The notes below the pieces were generated by a model, which saw nothing but the letters and a program-made list of their open reading frames with translations, had not been told where the DNA came from and searched no databases. From contig JBGPIK010000004.1 of the NCBI GenBank assembly GCA_041484845.1, forward strand, positions 1 through 56,210: a DNA stretch of 56,210 nucleotides, written 5' to 3'. A program made the translations under genes and the position numbers. Below are positions 1 to 7,898 of this stretch, piece after piece. How positions within the stretch are numbered: the stretch's first letter is position 1; every line of letters starts with the position of its first letter. This DNA is from JBGPIK01 sp041484845 (GTDB lineage Bacteria; Desulfobacterota; Binatia; UBA9968).

Positions 1-18
1 CCATAACTCCGCTCTAAG
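1..18. repeat. Left terminal inverted repeat of the IS
   Basis: CCATAACTCCGCTCTAAG, identical over 18 bases to the reverse complement of 1986-2003. It is the distal (transposase 3') end of the element. Confidence 0.85.
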
Positions 19-115
19 GTTCCTCCGCAGTGCCCACCGGCACACGCGGGGACGCGGACGCTCGGCGGTGGGCTGTGCCGGGTATCACCGAGGTGGCGGC
101 CCGGGGCTCACCCGG

Positions 116-1510
116 CTAGGCGCGGCGGCGTTCGTCATACATCGCGAGCAGGCGCCCGCGCGCGTCGACGATTTCCTGGAGCCGCTGCTCACTGACGGGT
201 ACTCGTAGCGAGAGCTGGCTGTGATGGACGGCGAGTTCGCCGGCAAGAGTGAACAGCTCGTAGCGCAGTCGCTTCGGTCGCGCATCCTTGAAGCGCTCCG
301 GCAGCGCGCGCCTCTTGAGCACACTGAGGATGTTGAACGTCAGCGTGTTGATGCGGAACCAGGCCGCGTTCGCCCCGAAGCGCGCGCTCGGCAGCACGCC
401 TGCGCCGAGCTCGTCCTTGAGCACGCGGTGCACGTGCTCTATCGTGCCGGCCTTCTCCCGATGCCAGCGCACCAGCTGGGCCGCGTCGAGCTCGCAGCGG
501 TTGCTCACCACGGCGTGGTAGCTGACACCCTGGGTCTCAAACAGCTCGCGCTGCAGCGGCGTGAACCGCAGCCCAATATAGCGCAGCGGCCACGCATCGC
601 GCGGCCAGTCACCCGGGGTAAACTCCACCTCGGCAAGGTCGACCTGTTCACGCTCACACGTATCGAGCCGAGCCCATCGCTCGCTCGCCACCGCGGCACA
701 GCACGCCCGAAGCTCCCTGGTCATGTCCGCGCTGATCGCAAAGCCGATCTTCTCCCTCGCCAGATACTTCAGCAGCGGCGTGTAGTATGCCGCCGAATCG
801 GCACGGAAGCGGCGCTCAACGACCCACGGCGGCAGGTTCGCAAACGCATGCTTGACCGAGGTCAACGGATCCTCGCCTCCCGCCACGTTGCCGTCGCGGA
901 ACTCGTCCGACACCACGAGCTGCTGCTCCGCCCACACCGCCACCAAGGGCTGAAAACCCCGCGTTCCCTCGTACGCAACCTGCGCGTCGCGCTTGTGCGC
1001 CTCGATGATCGTCCCGTCGTGGTCGATGGTCGCCCGGGTCACGCTACGCTCGGCCCCTCGCGCCACCACCACGCGGTTGACCACCTCCAGGGCTTTAAGC
1101 CCTTCGGACTCTGGCGCCACCCACGCCTTTTTCTCCGCCGGCCGATCTTCCCAGCACTTGGGGTCGTGGAACTGTCCGAGAAAGTCGAGCAACGCGTCGG
1201 GCGACGGAAAAGCCACCCCCAAAAGTTTCTCCAGCCCCTTGTCCTGCGCCAGCACCTGCACGTCCTCTAGCCGATCCCCGCCCGCAGCGATCAGCGTTAC
1301 CATTGCCTCCAGCTTGTGCTCGGGGGCGAAGCCCCGCTGGCGCTTGGGCTGCGGCAACTCTAAAGCTGCCACCTCATCCACCCCCAGCGCCCGCATCGTC
1401 TCAACGACCAGGGGTAGCCCCGCCCGGGCAGTGACGTCCTCTCGCTCGGCCTGCTCGATCACAAACGGCAGGATACCCTGGCGGACATTTTTCCGCACGC
1501 GCAGCCCCAT
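116..1510 (-). CDS. IS1380-family-like DDE transposase
   Basis: A 464-residue transposase of the IS1380 type. An N-terminal region is followed by an RNase H-like DDE fold. Candidate catalytic residues are Asp163/Asp165 in TIDHDGT, Asp238 in RADSAAY and Glu358 in GTIEHVHRVLKDE, and an FRDGN motif stands between the first two. I chose the ATG at 1510 rather than the longer frame from 1588, because it lies one base after the stop of the upstream gene (TGA-G-ATG), a layout typical of translational coupling, and because the longer frame starts inside that gene. The frame is intact over all catalytic motifs, so the protein may be active. Confidence 0.9.
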   Translation of the reverse strand: MGLRVRKNVRQGILPFVIEQAEREDVTARAGLPLVVETMRALGVDEVAALELPQPKRQRGFAPEHKLEAMVTLIAAGGDRLEDVQVLAQDKGLEKLLGVAFPSPDALLDFLGQFHDPKCWEDRPAEKKAWVAPESEGLKALEVVNRVVVARGAERSVTRATIDHDGTIIEAHKRDAQVAYEGTRGFQPLVAVWAEQQLVVSDEFRDGNVAGGEDPLTSVKHAFANLPPWVVERRFRADSAAYYTPLLKYLAREKIGFAISADMTRELRACCAAVASERWARLDTCEREQVDLAEVEFTPGDWPRDAWPLRYIGLRFTPLQRELFETQGVSYHAVVSNRCELDAAQLVRWHREKAGTIEHVHRVLKDELGAGVLPSARFGANAAWFRINTLTFNILSVLKRRALPERFKDARPKRLRYELFTLAGELAVHHSQLSLRVPVSEQRLQEIVDARGRLLAMYDERRRA

Positions 1511-1511
1511 C

Positions 1512-1871
1512 TCAACGCCGACGCCGCCCGCGACGCCGCTCTCGCCCCTGGCGCCTGAGATCCGACAGCTCGCACGCCGTGAGCTCATTGATCAGATTCC
1601 ACAGCCTCGTGTAGGCCGCCATCGCCGCGTGCACCCTGGGCTCGTCTTCGGCGCGTACGTGCAGCGCGTGCCTGTGCCCGTGCAACTCAACAGTGAGAAA
1701 CTTCCCTCCGTGGCGTCTGCGTGGATCGTGGGCGCAGGCGCAGTTCGCACGACCGCAGCGGCGCAAGCGCTCCACCAGCGAGCCGCGCATCAACGGCTCG
1801 AAGCTCAGGGCGCGCAGCTGCTCGCGCAGCCGGCGACGACGACGTTGCGTTTGCAGGCGATCAGATGGCAT
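1512..1871 (-). CDS. DUF6788-like small protein of the IS
   Basis: About 119 residues, very Arg-rich, with a conserved core MRGSLVERLRRCGRANCAC followed by a segment ending in YTRLWNLINELT. I recognise this pattern from small DUF6788-type proteins encoded next to transposases; their function is unknown to me. The CxxxxCxC cluster could bind a metal and the basic ends could bind nucleic acid. The ATG at 1871 is preferred over an upstream start at 1940 because the conserved-looking part begins after it and a -10-like TATAAT lies just upstream. The product probably accompanies or regulates transposition; that is inference. Confidence 0.7.
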   Translation of the reverse strand: MPSDRLQTQRRRRRLREQLRALSFEPLMRGSLVERLRRCGRANCACAHDPRRRHGGKFLTVELHGHRHALHVRAEDEPRVHAAMAAYTRLWNLINELTACELSDLRRQGRERRRGRRRR

Positions 1872-1877
1872 ATCTGA

Positions 1878-1907
1878 ATTATAATACACTAACCAGATAA
1901 AAGTCCA
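1878..1907 (-). promoter_or_regulatory. Putative promoter of the IS genes
   Basis: On the minus strand TGGACT (1902-1907) and a perfect TATAAT (1878-1883) are separated by 18 bases. The expected transcription start is near 1871, almost at the ATG of the DUF6788-like gene, so the message may be leaderless. Confidence 0.45.
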
Positions 1908-1985
1908 GCCAAAACTCGCCCGTTGGGCGAATCTCACCACATAAAAACCTCCCGTAAAAACTACAGAATTTGAAAACCTCGTGGG

Positions 1986-2003
1986 CTTAGAGCGGAGTTA
2001 TGG
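1986..2003. repeat. Right terminal inverted repeat of the IS
   Basis: CTTAGAGCGGAGTTATGG, the exact reverse complement of bases 1-18. The host gene reading frame resumes at 2004. Confidence 0.85.
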
Positions 2004-2482
2004 ACAATCACTCCGGGTATTGAAAAAAATTTGCCGTTAAACGTCAGAACGTCATCGGACCAAGCCTTACGAATAACTTCCAATCCTTCGGCCATGAGCT
2101 CATGCGTTATCTTGTGGTCCGCTCCAAAGCATTCGTACGCGCGGCTGTGCGGGTGGCCGCCACCGGCGGCAAATTCCATGCGGCCACCACTGATGAGATC
2201 AAGCATGGCCGCTTGCTCCGCCAAACTGACCGGGTGATGAATCGGCAAAGTATTGACCGCCACTCCAAGCCTCAACCTACGGGTTCTTTGCGCGGCGGCG
2301 CCAAGGACCACATAAGGAGCCGAGAGGAGCGAAAATCGCGGCTGACAATGGATTTCCGCGATCCAATAGGCGTAAAAACCTAAGCGGTCCGCCAGCTCGG
2401 CTTGCTCAAGAAATTCCTCCAAGCGCGCTCCCGGAGAACTGCCCGTGGGACATTGAATCTCTGTAAAGAGGCTGAACTTCAC
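2004..2482 (-). pseudogene. Luciferase-like flavin monooxygenase, cut by IS
   Basis: N-terminal ~159 residues of an LLM-class flavin-dependent oxidoreductase. It starts MKFSLFTEIQCP and contains EQAELADRLGFYAYWIAEIH, RLRLGVAVNTLPIHHPVSLAEQ and SGGRMEFAAGGG, all typical of the TIM-barrel bacterial luciferase family (usually 330-400 residues). After SIPGVI the frame runs into the IS and stops at 1961. The missing C-terminal half would lie beyond the left edge. It is the last gene of the minus-strand catabolic operon, so the insertion should affect only this gene among those visible. Confidence 0.85.
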
Positions 2483-2584
2483 GCCTCACCTCAATTAGAA
2501 AAAGCTCGCCACTTTACCGGCAAGATAACATCCGGGCTTCCAAGGATTCATCCATTTCGCGTTGCGATGGCGGCCCAAGCGCGA

Positions 2585-3577
2585 TTATTTGTAGAGTCGA
2601 TCGATAAATCCCGACTTTTCCAAATCGATAATGGCTGAGTTATCGATAAAACTCTCGGCCTTGGCCGTTTTTGCGGACGGATGCGTGGCAAAATTAAGCA
2701 TGGTTTGGACGGCTGCCGTTGGCACCACGGGGACCTTTTCCCACGCCGGCGCAAAGGTTCGATACGCGTCCTCCAAGTCGTCACGATCCGTGGTTTTCGT
2801 ATACTTGCCGATCATTTGCTTGGCCAGCTCTGCATCGGCGCGAGCGACCTTGATACCTTCGAGGTATCCCTGCAAGAATCGCCGAACATTGTCGGGCTGT
2901 GCTTTCATGTAATCCTTCGTGCTGGCGAATGCAGCATGGATCATCGGGATATTTTTTTCAGTAAGATTGACCAATTCTTTGAAACCCGCCTGCTTTGCCT
3001 TTAACGTCGTCGGCGAGGTAAAGATACCGGCGTCCGCGTTGCCTTGACTCATCCCGGCGATAATTTCCGGCATTCCCTTGAGATAAATCAATTTAACATC
3101 TTTTCCCGGAATCAATCCCGCTTGCTGGAGCAAAACACGCGCGGCAAAGTCGGTGGTCGCTCCCGGCAATGTCACCCCCAACACCTTCCCTTTTAAATCG
3201 GCGACGGAGCGAATTTCAGGTTTTACATGGAGCGACATGACGGCGCGGGTGAGAATACCCGCAATATAGACCACCGGCTCACCGTTCAAGCCCGCCTCGA
3301 TGATTTCGCCGCCGGGATTGACGATGTCAAGACTTTTGGCCAGCAGTCCTTGCGTCGAAGTTGCCGGCGCAATAAATCTGAGGTCGAGGTTCAGCCCATA
3401 TTTCGCAAACAGTCCCCTATCCAGTGCGATCCAGACCGGCGCGAAGGCGCCGCTGATCCCCGAATAGTTCGCCCTGACTAAACTGCCGTCGGCCGCGAGG
3501 CTCGGACCGCTGGTCCCTATCAATCCAACGATGCTGTAGACAATTGCAATGATCGTGTACTTTTTGAAATTCACCAT
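2585..3577 (-). CDS. NMT1/SsuA-like ABC substrate-binding protein
   Basis: A 330-residue periplasmic solute-binding protein of the NMT1/THI5/SsuA-like fold. Residues 1-29 form a signal peptide (basic MVNFKKY, hydrophobic core, AxA-like SLAA cleavage region). The body has the usual NYSGISGAFAPVWIALDRGLFAKYGL opening (residues ~38-63) in which a small molecule is bound, and a VADLKGKVLGVTLPGATTD segment. No permease or ATPase is adjacent. Such lone binding proteins are common in aromatic or amide catabolic clusters. It shares its strand with the GGT-like and amidohydrolase genes upstream, suggesting capture of their substrate; the ligand cannot be told from sequence. Confidence 0.85.
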   Translation of the reverse strand: MVNFKKYTIIAIVYSIVGLIGTSGPSLAADGSLVRANYSGISGAFAPVWIALDRGLFAKYGLNLDLRFIAPATSTQGLLAKSLDIVNPGGEIIEAGLNGEPVVYIAGILTRAVMSLHVKPEIRSVADLKGKVLGVTLPGATTDFAARVLLQQAGLIPGKDVKLIYLKGMPEIIAGMSQGNADAGIFTSPTTLKAKQAGFKELVNLTEKNIPMIHAAFASTKDYMKAQPDNVRRFLQGYLEGIKVARADAELAKQMIGKYTKTTDRDDLEDAYRTFAPAWEKVPVVPTAAVQTMLNFATHPSAKTAKAESFIDNSAIIDLEKSGFIDRLYK

Positions 3578-3685
3578 GAATCCAGTGACTCCTTCGCCCG
3601 CAATTTTTTGGCTGTCGCACCTTAGGATCGCTGCCTAATTCAGAAACTTTGCACAAGAAAGGTTATGTCGCTCGCCGGATGCCGT

Positions 3686-5287
3686 TTACCAGCCCAACGC
3701 GTAGGCTTCGCGCCTCGGATCGGCTCCGGCCATCCAGGCACCGGTCGCCGAATCTCGCACAATAACTTTAGCGCTGCCGAATGACCAGCGATCAACGACG
3801 GTAATTTTATGACCTTTCCCGCGCAAGGCTTCCACGACGTCCGGATTGAACCCATCTTCCATGCGCAAATTCTCGGGCAACTGGTCGCGCGGCGGAGTGC
3901 CCGGCTGATGACTCCAGCGCGGCGCTTCAACCGCCGACTGCGGGTTCATTTCAAAATCAAGCAGGTTATGAATGACCTGTAGATTCGTTTGCGGCTGATC
4001 ATCGGCTCCGGGGCTTCCCCCGGCGGCAAAGAATTCGCCGCCGCGCAGTATCATGTAAGTGTTTAAGGTATGAGCAGGCCGTTTGCCGGGCACCAGGGAA
4101 TTTGCCTTCGCGGGATCGAGAACAAAACTACAGAGACGATTGTTCAGGATGACGCCGGTGTCGCCCGCGATGACGCGCGAGCCAAAGGGAGCAAAGACGC
4201 TCTGAATCAGCGAGATGGCATTGCCATCGCGGTCCGCGGCGCAAAGGAAAGTCGTGTCGCTGCCCAAGAGCGCGCTCGGCGCGGGCGAACGCCGCGTTGT
4301 ATTTCCTAACCATTGCCGGCGCTTGGCTGCGTATTCCTTGGAAATTAGCATGGAAATCTTTGGATCGCCGAATGCCGGATCCTCAAGATGCCGGATTCTG
4401 TCCTCGAAGGCGAGCCTCTTCGCGCCGACCTGATAGTGAATCATGTCGGCCCGGTCCATCGTACCGCCGTTCATCGGCCAAGCCTCGATGATGTTGAGCA
4501 TTTCCAGAACCAGAAATCCTTGTGAAACCGGCGGTTGCTCGTAAATCTCAGAGTCTCTGTAGCTCGAGGAGAGCGGTTCGAGCCACTGGGCGACCGGAGA
4601 TTGCAGGTCCTGGCGATTAAGTAATCCGCCTTCTGATTGGAGTGTCGTGCAAATTTTTTCCGCCACCTCGCCGTCGTAAAAACCGTCGCGGCCTTCCATT
4701 GCAATGCGTTCCAGCACATCGCCCAGTCCTCTCTGACAGAGGGTTTTGCCCGCACGCAGTCCGTTCAGCGGTTTGCGGTATACGCGATCGATCCACGGAA
4801 ACTCAGGACTCAGCTCTTCGATTCTTTCGATGAGTTCCTGATGAACGGGAAAGCCTTCGCGCGCCAGGCGGACCGCATCTTGCGTAAGCCGGGAGAGATC
4901 CTTGGTCGCATACTTTTTGTGCAGCTCGAGCCATCCGTCCACGGCGCCGGGCACGGCCACGCTCAAAGGTCCGGAAACCGGAATGGCAGTTAAGTTTCTG
5001 CCGCGAAAATAGTCAATGCTCGCTCTTGCTGGCGCCGGACCGCTGGAATTGAGCGCCTGCACCTTGCGATCTTTATTTCTATATATCAGGGCGAAAAGAT
5101 CGCCGCCCGGTCCGCAAGTTTCCGGTCTCACCACGGTCATAACAAACGCGGCGGCGAGTGCCGCGTCGAAGGCGTTGCCGCCTTCTTGCATCACTTTCAC
5201 GCCGGCGAGCGAAGCGAGATAATGGCCGGCTGAAACCACTCCGTTTCGCCCCATGACGAGAGGTCGTGCCGCTTTTTGAAAATTCAT
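3686..5287 (-). CDS. Gamma-glutamyltransferase-family hydrolase
   Basis: A 533-residue Ntn-hydrolase of the GGT family. These proenzymes self-cleave before a threonine that becomes the N-terminal nucleophile of the small subunit; here that is Thr345 in SDTTFLCAADRDGNAIS. The region ending in ETCGPGGDLFA and the C-terminal FFAAGGSPGADDQPQT loop fit the family. No signal peptide is visible, so it is probably cytosolic, unlike periplasmic GGT. That brings it closer to catabolic relatives such as oxamate amidohydrolase. Its ATG overlaps the stop of the upstream amidohydrolase (ATGA), implying coupled translation. True substrate is unknown. Confidence 0.88.
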   Translation of the reverse strand: MNFQKAARPLVMGRNGVVSAGHYLASLAGVKVMQEGGNAFDAALAAAFVMTVVRPETCGPGGDLFALIYRNKDRKVQALNSSGPAPARASIDYFRGRNLTAIPVSGPLSVAVPGAVDGWLELHKKYATKDLSRLTQDAVRLAREGFPVHQELIERIEELSPEFPWIDRVYRKPLNGLRAGKTLCQRGLGDVLERIAMEGRDGFYDGEVAEKICTTLQSEGGLLNRQDLQSPVAQWLEPLSSSYRDSEIYEQPPVSQGFLVLEMLNIIEAWPMNGGTMDRADMIHYQVGAKRLAFEDRIRHLEDPAFGDPKISMLISKEYAAKRRQWLGNTTRRSPAPSALLGSDTTFLCAADRDGNAISLIQSVFAPFGSRVIAGDTGVILNNRLCSFVLDPAKANSLVPGKRPAHTLNTYMILRGGEFFAAGGSPGADDQPQTNLQVIHNLLDFEMNPQSAVEAPRWSHQPGTPPRDQLPENLRMEDGFNPDVVEALRGKGHKITVVDRWSFGSAKVIVRDSATGAWMAGADPRREAYALGW

Positions 5288-6309
5288 GCCGCCCCTATTC
5301 CAAGAATCCTCGCCGCATTTTCGCCAAGGATCTTGTTTCGTTCCGTTTCGCTCAGTTCCAACCCCTCAATCGCCTGAAGACTGTTTTTAACCAGCAGGCA
5401 ACCCTCTTCCGGGCCATAGGGATAATTGGTTCCCAATACCATACGGTCGGCGCCGAAAAACTCTTTAACGCATTTCAGCGTTAACGCCGGATGATCCGCC
5501 GTATCGACATAAAACCGCCTGAAGGCGTCCAGCGGATTTTCTTTCAGGCCGTATTTCTGGCGGATTTCTTCCGTGCGCCCCTTATAGATGTTGATCGCTC
5601 TTTGCGCGAAAAACGCGAGCACGCCGCCAACGTCGGCAACCACAAAATCAATTTCCGGAAATCTCTCCAGCACTCGTCCATAAACGAGTCTGGTCATCGC
5701 CACAGTACTGTCGAAAGCCCAGCCGAAGATCAGCGTCGGCATGATATCGATGCCGGTGGCCTCGGTGGCCAACGGCGCGGTCGGATGAATGTAAACCGGC
5801 AGCCTATGCTTCGCTAGCCGCTCGTAGAGCGGAAACAACTCTTCACGGTCCAAAGGCTGGCCGTTGAGGTTCGCAAAGCAACCGAAGCCTTTCAGCCCCA
5901 GCTCGCCCACCGATCGCTCCAACTCGGCGAGCGAAGCCTGGACGGAACAGGTGGGCAACGTAAAAAATCCAACAAAACGACTCGGATATTTGCGACAAAT
6001 CGCAGCCACAGCATTATTCGCGACCCGCGCTAGTTTTACCGCGGCGTCGCCCTCGAAGCGATCCGCTCCCGGGGCCGGGATCGTCAACACATGGATATCG
6101 ATTCCAAGCCGGTCCATATGTTGGATGCGGCGCTCGATGTCTTGACCTTGAAAGGTCGCGGTGTTGATGCGGCATTTGAGCTTCTTATCATAGAAGTATG
6201 TCATGCCGCTGTGTGGATCGGGCGGCTCCAGAATAACCGCTCCATCCAAACGCTTGAGCTCTTGTAGGTACTCGTCAGGGAACAAATGCGCTTGAAAATC
6301 GATAATCAT
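5284..6309 (-). CDS. ACMSD-like amidohydrolase, degenerate metal site
   Basis: A 341-residue TIM-barrel protein of the amidohydrolase-2 (ACMSD-like) family. The strand-1 motif reads DFQAH, so the first His of the usual HxH is Gln6 while His8 remains. His175 (VYIHPTAP) is kept. The usual His before GG is Asp226 (VADVGG), and the usual GSDYP aspartate is Asn295 (GTNYPYG). Several metal or catalytic ligands thus appear replaced, pointing to altered metal use or a non-catalytic role. It is followed by the GGT-family gene with a 4-base overlap, and the second amidohydrolase lies 19 bases upstream. My alignment to the family is by eye. Confidence 0.82.
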   Translation of the reverse strand: MIIDFQAHLFPDEYLQELKRLDGAVILEPPDPHSGMTYFYDKKLKCRINTATFQGQDIERRIQHMDRLGIDIHVLTIPAPGADRFEGDAAVKLARVANNAVAAICRKYPSRFVGFFTLPTCSVQASLAELERSVGELGLKGFGCFANLNGQPLDREELFPLYERLAKHRLPVYIHPTAPLATEATGIDIMPTLIFGWAFDSTVAMTRLVYGRVLERFPEIDFVVADVGGVLAFFAQRAINIYKGRTEEIRQKYGLKENPLDAFRRFYVDTADHPALTLKCVKEFFGADRMVLGTNYPYGPEEGCLLVKNSLQAIEGLELSETERNKILGENAARILGIGAA

Positions 6310-6328
6310 GCCACGCTACCGTTTGGCT

Positions 6329-7357
6329 TCAAATCGCGTATAGCGCACGCGCATTGTCGTCGAGAATTTTATTTACGGCGTGAGCCGGCACACTTCCATC
6401 TTCTTTAAGTTTGCGCAAAGCAAGAATTTCCGACGACGTGTCGTTATGGCCGTAGTCGGTTCCAATGACAAGCATGTCGTCACCCGAGTATTGGAGGACA
6501 TAACGGAGATCGTCGTCCGTTTGCACGGCCACGTAGATACGGTTCTGCCGCAGCACTTCGGATCTGTTTACCGTTTGACCGCGCCGCTCCGCGCGCCGCG
6601 CGAAATCATGAATGGCGTACGGAACCCACTGCGAGCTAACCTCGATGAAGCCCCACCGGGTCTTGGGAAATTTTTCCGGGACTCCACTGAATAGGAGCGA
6701 GTGAAATGATCCCACCACGGCAAGCTTGAATTTATTAAAGCCGCACTCGTCAGAAAAGTAATCGTGGACCGTAAAACTGCCCGTGGCCGAGTGTACGCAA
6801 ATCGGCAGGTCGAGCCGGCCCGCTTCTTCGTACAACGGGAAAAAATACGAGTCGCTCAAGCGCTTATCCCCTTCAAGGCCACGAATAAAAAGGCCGCAGG
6901 CGCCGTTTTCCTTGGCAAAGCGTGCTTCCTCAAGCGCTTTGTTCATCGACAACAGCGGCAACACGGCAACCCAACGCAAACGGCTCGGCGCCGTTTTCCA
7001 AATATCAATCAGCCAGCGGTTATAGCTGCGCGCGAGCGCAAGCTCGAGCTCGGGCCGGCGCGTAAAGGGTCTTAGACAAAACGTCGGGTAAAGGACTTGC
7101 ACGTCGACGCCGAGCTCATCCATATGGTTGAGACGCGCTTGTATATCATCCATCTCGCGCGCTTCTTTCGGCGTTTCATGCCCGACGTTGCGCGCCTTAC
7201 CCAGGTAAAGCCCGTCGATGAGCCAAGACTCGCCACCGGACGTCGGATCGTTCGGGGTCGGCATAATCCGCGGGCGCATCGCGCGCTCGGACTCGAGCAT
7301 ATAGTCCCAGGTTTTTTCTGTCTCCAATACATGCGCGTCGGCATCGATTACAGCCAT
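6329..7357 (-). CDS. Amidohydrolase family protein
   Basis: A 342-residue member of the amidohydrolase-2 family (metal-dependent TIM-barrel hydrolases and decarboxylases). It opens with VIDADAHVLE, the form seen in the subgroup that has Asp in place of the first His, and retains ICVHSATG and IGTDYGHND (the catalytic Asp is present, unlike its neighbour). The WGFIEVSSQWVPY segment takes the place of the HxGG strand in classical ACMSD. It lies directly downstream of a small zinc-ribbon gene and upstream of the degenerate paralogue, so the two may form a heteromeric enzyme or act in sequence; that is inference. Confidence 0.85.
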   Translation of the reverse strand: MAVIDADAHVLETEKTWDYMLESERAMRPRIMPTPNDPTSGGESWLIDGLYLGKARNVGHETPKEAREMDDIQARLNHMDELGVDVQVLYPTFCLRPFTRRPELELALARSYNRWLIDIWKTAPSRLRWVAVLPLLSMNKALEEARFAKENGACGLFIRGLEGDKRLSDSYFFPLYEEAGRLDLPICVHSATGSFTVHDYFSDECGFNKFKLAVVGSFHSLLFSGVPEKFPKTRWGFIEVSSQWVPYAIHDFARRAERRGQTVNRSEVLRQNRIYVAVQTDDDLRYVLQYSGDDMLVIGTDYGHNDTSSEILALRKLKEDGSVPAHAVNKILDDNARALYAI

Positions 7358-7360
7358 AGC

Positions 7361-7570
7361 TTATCGACCTCCCAACGTCGGCTTCCCTGTTGTTGGATTC
7401 ACACCCGCCCGCTCTGTTTTCGATCCCACCGAGCTATTACATCCCTGGCAAGTATAGTCATACAGCTCCCCGTCGGGAAGTACTAAAAGCAGGCGCTCTC
7501 GAACCGGCATCGCCCGGCGGCATGTGTTGCAATACAAAAGCGCCGCTTTGAATTGATCGAACTGCTCCAC
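7361..7570 (-). CDS. Small zinc-ribbon protein
   Basis: A 69-residue protein with two Cys pairs, YCNTCRR (residues 14-17) and CQGC about 27 residues later, fitting a four-Cys zinc ribbon. The tail is short, polar and probably disordered. It is the first gene of the minus-strand catabolic operon and ends 3 bases before the next start, so translation is tightly linked. I do not recognise a named family. A role as an accessory or metal-binding subunit for the amidohydrolases is possible but unproven. Confidence 0.6.
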   Translation of the reverse strand: MEQFDQFKAALLYCNTCRRAMPVRERLLLVLPDGELYDYTCQGCNSSVGSKTERAGVNPTTGKPTLGGR

Positions 7571-7898
7571 GGGAACTTTCCCCCGAGACTAGATTCTTCC
7601 TGCTAAAATCTTGGACACAACGACTGTAACGAAATATGTTGCCTCGATCAGCGACCCAATCAAAAGTCGAAATCCGAAGCTCGAAATCCGAAACAAACGC
7701 TGACACCGATTAAGCTAAAATCGGGAAAATCCAAAACAGCGATTCCGGAGGAAGCGTGTTTGAAATTTGACTTATTTTGGTCATTTGGAATTGTTTCGAA
7801 TTTCGGATTTCGTGCTTCGAAATTTTTATTTTTGGCGCCTTTGCGCGAGACACGTTTTTCCAATCTCTTCTTTATTCAAAAATTTCAAATGTCTTCGG
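7571..7898. other. Intergenic region with AT-rich inverted repeat
   Basis: No gene is supported here. The left part has a tandem pair of TCGAAATCCGAA (7667-7678 and 7681-7692). A near-perfect inverted copy (17 of 18 bases to 7676-7693) lies at 7801-7818. Open frames across it encode low-complexity Phe/Arg/Ser/Lys strings typical of spurious ORFs over such repeats. Confidence 0.6.
7676..7818. repeat. Inverted repeat, 18-bp arms
   Basis: Arms 7676-7693 and 7801-7818 are inverse complements with one mismatch, separated by 107 bases. The core CGAAATCCGAA also occurs once more as a direct copy just left of the first arm. Confidence 0.6.

Larger units (their letters stand above)
1..2003 (-). mobile_element. 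Two-gene IS1380-like insertion sequence
   Basis: An 18-bp perfect inverted repeat (CCATAACTCCGCTCTAAG) lies at 1-18 and, reverse-complemented, at 1986-2003. It encloses two minus-strand genes: a small DUF6788-like protein and a DDE transposase. The element is visibly more GC-rich than its neighbours, which suggests recent arrival from another genome. It interrupts a luciferase-like monooxygenase gene at 2003/2004. The left flank is outside the window, so target duplication cannot be checked. The window starting exactly at the IS tip suggests the contig may have broken at a multicopy repeat. Confidence 0.88.

Noticed and set aside
221..1270. Long plus-strand frame across the IS transposase
   Set aside because: Antisense shadow of the transposase; composition is Arg/His/Leu-rich as expected from GC-rich complementary codons, and no domain is visible.
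7660..7863. Frames encoding SRKGAKNKNFEARNPK-like strings
   Set aside because: They lie over the AT-rich inverted repeat and look like the spurious proteins such repeats produce.
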